From: Pseudomaricurvus sp033283335
GTDB taxonomy: Bacteria; Pseudomonadota; Gammaproteobacteria; Pseudomonadales; Cellvibrionaceae
NCBI GenBank assembly: GCA_033283335.1
Contig: JAWMQP010000001.1
Coordinates: 1,196,804-1,260,803 of the forward strand
Length of the DNA stretch: 64,000 nucleotides
Reading direction: 5' to 3'
The position numbers were made by a program, and so were the translations under genes. Of this stretch, positions 60,150-64,000 are shown piece after piece (position 1 is the stretch's first letter; each line of letters opens with the position of its first letter). Below the pieces are notes generated by a model. It did not search any database, had not been told where the DNA came from, and worked only from the letters and a program-made list of their open reading frames with translations.

Positions 60150-61223
60150 TCAGTCTTTGCCCACTACGCCGCGCTCGATCTGGTCGCGCTCGATGGATTC
60201 AAACAACGCCTTGAAGTTGCCTTCGCCAAAGCCTTCGTCGTCCTTGCGCTGGATGAATTCAAAAAACACCGGGCCAATCAACGCGTCAGAAAAAATCTGC
60301 AGCAACAGACGTGGCTGATCGCCGTCGGTGGAACCATCCAGCAGAATGCCGCGTTTTTTCAGTTCCTCCACCGGCTCACCGTGACCGGGCAAACGCTCTG
60401 CCAACATGTCGTAATAGGTAGCCGGTGGTGGCGTCATGAATTTCAAGCCGCGGGCTTTGAGCTGATCCCAGGCGGCCAGCAAATCGTCACAGGAAAAGGC
60501 GATGTGCTGGATGCCTTCACCGTTATAGGCCAGCAAAAACTCTTCAATCTGTCCGCCCTGGGAGGCCTCCTCGTTGAGAGGGATACGAATTCGACCGTCG
60601 GGCGCGGTCATGGCCTTTGACAACAAGCCGGTGTATTCGCCCTTGATGTCGAAGTAACGGATCTCGCGGAAGTTGAACAGTTTCTCGTAAAAACCTGCCC
60701 AGTAATTCATGCGACCGCGATAGACGTTGTGGGTTAAGTGATCGATCACCTTGAAACCACAGCCTTTGGGATGACGCTCGATACCGTCTAGGTAGACAAA
60801 GTCGATATCGTAAATGGACAGGTCATCACCGTAGCGGTCAATCAGGTATAAAGGTGCCCCACCGATGCCCTTGATGGCGGGCAAACGCAGTTCCATAGGC
60901 CCGGTGGGGATATTGATGGGTTGCGCCCCCAGATCCAGGGCTCGCTGATAGGCCTGCTGTGCATCCCGCACCCGAAAAGCCATACCACAGGCCGACGGGC
61001 CATGCTCCTCGGCGAAATACCGGGCATCGCTCTTGGGTTCGTAGTTGATGATAAAGTTGATGTCGCCCTGGCGATAGAGCACCGCCTGCTTCGATCGATG
61101 CCGGGCCACCTGGGTGAAGCCCAGGGTTTCAAACACCGGCTCCAACACCCCTTTGTTTGGGGCAGCAAATTCCACAAATTCAAAGCCGTCCAACCCCATC
61201 GGGTTGTCAAACAGATCGCTCAT
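60150..61223 (-). CDS. hpd: 4-hydroxyphenylpyruvate dioxygenase
   Basis: The 357-residue iron enzyme converts 4-hydroxyphenylpyruvate to homogentisate in tyrosine breakdown. Start MSDLFDNPMGLDGFEFVEFA. Iron ligands are expected in IDHLTHNVYRGRM, IQHIAFSCDDL and VFFEFIQRKDDEGFGEGNF; all three are present. The reading frame is open further upstream but without similarity. No other homogentisate genes are in the window. Confidence 0.95.
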   Translation of the reverse strand: MSDLFDNPMGLDGFEFVEFAAPNKGVLEPVFETLGFTQVARHRSKQAVLYRQGDINFIINYEPKSDARYFAEEHGPSACGMAFRVRDAQQAYQRALDLGAQPINIPTGPMELRLPAIKGIGGAPLYLIDRYGDDLSIYDIDFVYLDGIERHPKGCGFKVIDHLTHNVYRGRMNYWAGFYEKLFNFREIRYFDIKGEYTGLLSKAMTAPDGRIRIPLNEEASQGGQIEEFLLAYNGEGIQHIAFSCDDLLAAWDQLKARGLKFMTPPPATYYDMLAERLPGHGEPVEELKKRGILLDGSTDGDQPRLLLQIFSDALIGPVFFEFIQRKDDEGFGEGNFKALFESIERDQIERGVVGKD

Positions 61224-61350
61224 TGAGGCCACCACTGCGTCGGCAACATGATACCTACACCTTAGCAGCGAATGGCCAAATGCACCCGGCGATACTGACG
61301 CATCGTTCAACAAGCTGACAGACATCAACGCCTAACTGGAATGGCTGCTT

Positions 61351-62382
61351 TTAGGCATGGTTGCGGCGAAACTGTTCCGGCGGCTGGCCGGTAAAACTCT
61401 TGAACGCGCGATAAAAGTTGTTGGGCTGTGAATAGCCCAGCTGATAGGCAATTTCCTGGGCGGTCAGCTGGGTATTGAGTAGATAGTCCTGCGCCAGTTC
61501 CATTCTGACCTGCAAGCTGACTTCGCGGAAACTGCAACCGGCTTCCGCCAGATAACGCCGCAGAGTGCGTGCTGACAGGGACATCAGCGGTGCGGTTTTC
61601 TCTAAGCTGTACTCCGTCTCCACCGGCTTTTCCAACAGCAGGCGCTTGACCCGACTGACTATATCGCCGCTGTGTTCGCGCTCTTTCAACACCCGCTTGA
61701 TCTGGTTGTCGTACAGCTCCTGAGTCTGGCCGCTGTAGCCTCGGGCACCAATGTAGAGCCACTGCTTGGGGATCGCCAACAGCGCCCGCGGCTGATCAAA
61801 CTCAACCCGGCAACCGAGCATCTGCTGGTACTGCCAGTGGTAGGTCGGTGTGGCGTAGTTGAGGGTCGCATAACTGGCACAGGCCGCCACCCCTTCCGGC
61901 AACAGGGCCTGAATATAATTCCACAGGGAGATGATCCACTCTTCCAGCAACAACTGGAAATAATCACCACCCGCCGGTAGTACCTCACAGCTGACCAGCG
62001 CGTGCTCGGCATCGGTGCTCAGGCCCACGCGGAGATAGGGAAAGTGGCGCTCCAGCAAATGAGTGGTCAATTGCAGGCCTTGCATCAGGGTTGGGCTGGC
62101 CAGCAGTGCGTAACCAATCACGCCGCTGTCGCCCAAGCGGCTGCGGCGGGCCACTCGCAAGGCAATGTTGGGCACCTCGTTCAAGTGCAGTTGCTTCAGT
62201 AAGCGGAAATATTCCTCCTGCCTCAAGCCGCTGTCAGGCAACCACCATTGACGCATCAAGCCACACCAGTGCCCGAGCGCTTCGCGATCGACATAGGGGC
62301 ACTCTTCCCGCAACACCTGTTCCAGACAAATCAGTTGGGAATCGACAAATTGCTGTTGTTCACGCTCTAAGGGTCGTCTCAT
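61351..62382 (-). CDS. AraC family transcriptional regulator
   Basis: The 343-residue regulator starts MRRPLEREQQQFVDSQLICL. It has an N-terminal AraC-type ligand domain resembling OruR/ArgR-like regulators (SALLASPTLMQGLQLTTHLLERHFPYL) and two C-terminal helix-turn-helix motifs: LSARTLRRYLAEAGCSF and QEIAYQLGYSQPNNFYRAFKSFTG. It is divergent from the ferredoxin-reductase-like gene at 62540, which it may control. Confidence 0.9.
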   Translation of the reverse strand: MRRPLEREQQQFVDSQLICLEQVLREECPYVDREALGHWCGLMRQWWLPDSGLRQEEYFRLLKQLHLNEVPNIALRVARRSRLGDSGVIGYALLASPTLMQGLQLTTHLLERHFPYLRVGLSTDAEHALVSCEVLPAGGDYFQLLLEEWIISLWNYIQALLPEGVAACASYATLNYATPTYHWQYQQMLGCRVEFDQPRALLAIPKQWLYIGARGYSGQTQELYDNQIKRVLKEREHSGDIVSRVKRLLLEKPVETEYSLEKTAPLMSLSARTLRRYLAEAGCSFREVSLQVRMELAQDYLLNTQLTAQEIAYQLGYSQPNNFYRAFKSFTGQPPEQFRRNHA

Positions 62383-62539
62383 GGCCGAAAATGATATAGA
62401 AAATAGGCCGATAATGCTACACAACTGGCCTTAAATGATATCCACATTTCAAGAAGATCTCAGTACTCTATCGGATAACACGCTATTAAACACCCCTGTT
62501 TAATCCACATACTGTAAACCGCGAATAAGAGTCCACATT

Positions 62540-63766
62540 ATGTCCAAGACCTGCATTATTATCGGTGCCAGCCACGCGGCGGCCCAGCTGGCCCCATCCC
62601 TGCGTCAGGAAGGCTGGGATGGCAAAATCCTGGTAATTGGTGATGAACCCTACCTGCCCTACCACCGCCCGCCTCTGTCCAAGGCCGTACTGTCCGGCGA
62701 AAAGAGCGTCGATGACCTCTACATTCGCGCCCAGGCCCTGTACGAGAAAAACGACATTGAGTTCAAACTGGGCACCCGCGTGACTCACATCAACCGCGCT
62801 CACAAGTCTCTCACTCTCGATAACGGCGAAGTGCTGAATTACGATAAGCTGGCCCTCTGCACCGGCTCCCGGGTGCGCACGGTTTCCCTTCCCGGGGTCG
62901 ACCTGAAAGGCATCCACTACCTGCGCGACATGAAGGATGTGGAGCAGATCCAGCAGGACGTGAGCGAGGGCAAAAATGCCGTAATCGTCGGTGGAGGATA
63001 TATTGGCCTCGAAACTGCCGCCTCGCTGAAAAAAATGGGCATGAACGTCACCGTGCTGGAAATGGCTCCCCGGGTTCTGGCGCGAGTGACGGCACCCGAG
63101 CTGTCGGAGTTTTACACCCGTGTGCACAGCGATGAAGGAGTAGTAATCAAAACCGGCATCGCCGTGTCCGGCTTTGAAGGTGAAGACGGTCATGTCACCG
63201 AAGTCACTTGCGGTGACGGCACCCGTTTTGCCGCCGACCTGGTGGTGATTGGCGTGGGCATTGTGCCCAACGTGGAACTGGCGGAAGCCGCTGGCCTGAC
63301 CGTGGAAAACGGCATTGTGGTGGACGAGTTCGCCCGCACCAACGACCCGGACATTGTCGCCGCGGGTGACTGTGCCAACCACCCCAATGCCCTCTACGCC
63401 GAACGCCTGCGATTGGAATCGGTACCCAACGCCACCGAGCAGGCCAAATCCGCAGCCGCCAGTATTTGTGGCAAGGACAAGGTCTACCATGCGTTGCCGT
63501 GGTTCTGGTCCGATCAGTTTGACCTGAAACTGCAAATTGCGGGCTTGAGCCAGGGTTACGACCAGGTGGTGATTCGCGGTGATAAAGACAACAGCCGCAG
63601 CTTTGTGGCCTTCTACCTGAAAGAGGGCAAGCTGATTTCCGCCGACTGTGTCAATCGTCCGCAGGAGTTTATGATCAGCAAGCGTTTGATTGAAAATGGG
63701 GCTGTGGTGGATCCGGCGCGGCTGGCCGACGAGAGCATCAAGCCCAAGGATCTGCTGGAAACCTAA
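62540..63766 (+). CDS. FAD-dependent ferredoxin/rubredoxin reductase-like protein
   Basis: The 408-residue flavoprotein has TCIIIGASHAAAQLAPSLRQEGWDG for FAD, YLPYHRPPLSKAVLSGEKS, NAVIVGGGYIGLETAASLKKMG for NAD(P)H, and VAAGDCANHPNALY (FAD ribityl). The C-terminal reductase domain starts at PWFWSDQFDLKLQIAG. It is similar to the reductases that feed P450s or ring-hydroxylating dioxygenases. No oxygenase partner is seen in the window. Confidence 0.92.
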   Translation: MSKTCIIIGASHAAAQLAPSLRQEGWDGKILVIGDEPYLPYHRPPLSKAVLSGEKSVDDLYIRAQALYEKNDIEFKLGTRVTHINRAHKSLTLDNGEVLNYDKLALCTGSRVRTVSLPGVDLKGIHYLRDMKDVEQIQQDVSEGKNAVIVGGGYIGLETAASLKKMGMNVTVLEMAPRVLARVTAPELSEFYTRVHSDEGVVIKTGIAVSGFEGEDGHVTEVTCGDGTRFAADLVVIGVGIVPNVELAEAAGLTVENGIVVDEFARTNDPDIVAAGDCANHPNALYAERLRLESVPNATEQAKSAAASICGKDKVYHALPWFWSDQFDLKLQIAGLSQGYDQVVIRGDKDNSRSFVAFYLKEGKLISADCVNRPQEFMISKRLIENGAVVDPARLADESIKPKDLLET

Positions 63767-63801
63767 TTAACCTGCTATTACACCACAGTAATATTCAGCA
63801 C

Positions 63802-63910
63802 CGTCATTGCGAGGACTCCAAAGGACGACGCGGCAATCCATGGTTGGCACAGTCAAATGTACAAAGTGCTAAAAATGGATTGCTTCGTCGCCTTGCTCCT
63901 CGCAATGACG
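63802..63910. repeat. Dispersed palindromic repeat (CGTCATTGCGAGGA family)
   Basis: CGTCATTGCGAGGA at the left pairs with TCCTCGCAATGACG at the right, and GGCAATCCA with TGGATTGC further in. This matches a widely dispersed bacterial intergenic repeat with 'GTCATTGCGAGGAG...GCAATCC' arms, as I recall. It lies downstream of the reductase gene; no gene is seen from 63767 to 64000. Confidence 0.8.
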
Positions 63911-64000
63911 AAAGCGAAAGTCTATCGCGGCTGCATGCGGATGGCACGGTCACAATACATTTCTACGCACCTTCCTCTGTAAACTTAATTCACCTGCACC

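Overview
The window is a GC-rich gammaproteobacterial chromosome carrying one AT-rich integrated element. The host genes are typical of the Cellvibrionales/Pseudomonadales group: dnaX-ybaB-recR with the 4.5S RNA upstream, rnd, ycgL, ycgN, queF, trmL, mnmC, pdxB, epmC, tusA and hpd. This placement is an inference from gene content. No rRNA gene or long housekeeping operon is present to settle the taxon.

Positions about 1591-16542 are an integrative element of roughly 15 kb inserted in hrpA, in the codons for helicase motif V. It encodes a large serine recombinase, two small paralogous proteins, an H-NS-like protein, and a tightly coupled minus-strand operon of seven small genes that includes two secreted proteins and an HTH protein. 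It also encodes an LPD7-like protein next to an HUH-type relaxase, a RepL-like initiator with three 22-bp iterons, a further run of small genes, and a HindIII-family restriction-modification system with a controller (C) protein and C-box-like operators. No conjugation (type IV secretion) genes are seen, so it looks like a mobilizable element with plasmid-type replication.

The insertion does not simply break hrpA. The left end supplies an in-frame ATG and a strongly acidic leader of about 55 residues ahead of the C-terminal half. The right end supplies a short, strongly basic tail to the N-terminal half. Both halves keep their own copy of the strand around IVLAT-VA, encoded by different synonymous codons. 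The most interesting reading is that the element converts HrpA into a two-piece helicase whose halves carry oppositely charged tags. This is a hypothesis from sequence alone.

Right of the element (17.6-26.3 kb) is a minus-strand housekeeping block from a YafJ-type amidotransferase through GNAT, TapT, YcgN, YcgL, RNase D, RecR, YbaB and DnaX, ending at the 4.5S RNA. From 26.8 to 33.4 kb lie a PEP-CTERM/NIDO protein, a Rap1a/Tai-like protein, tRNA-Ser, a nitroreductase, a zinc metallopeptidase, a coiled-coil protein and a class III cyclase. From 33.5 to 43.7 kb come queF, an ABC-2 exporter pair, a five-gene tRNA-Glu/Gly array with a strong promoter, a Tag-like glycosylase, msrB, alaA, an rRNA methyltransferase-like protein and an ATP-NAD kinase-like protein. 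The remainder holds pdxB, an exonuclease, epmC, tusA, gcvR-like, trmL, flavodoxin, mnmC, a DUF502 protein, a glutamine cyclotransferase, a diguanylate cyclase, trhP, a sirtuin, hpd, and an AraC regulator divergent from a ferredoxin-reductase-like flavoprotein.

A second theme is the number of short tandem repeats (13-21 bp units, 2-8 copies) at host gene boundaries, each with a different unit. Two large imperfect palindromes (41473-41580 and 63802-63910) look like dispersed repeat families.
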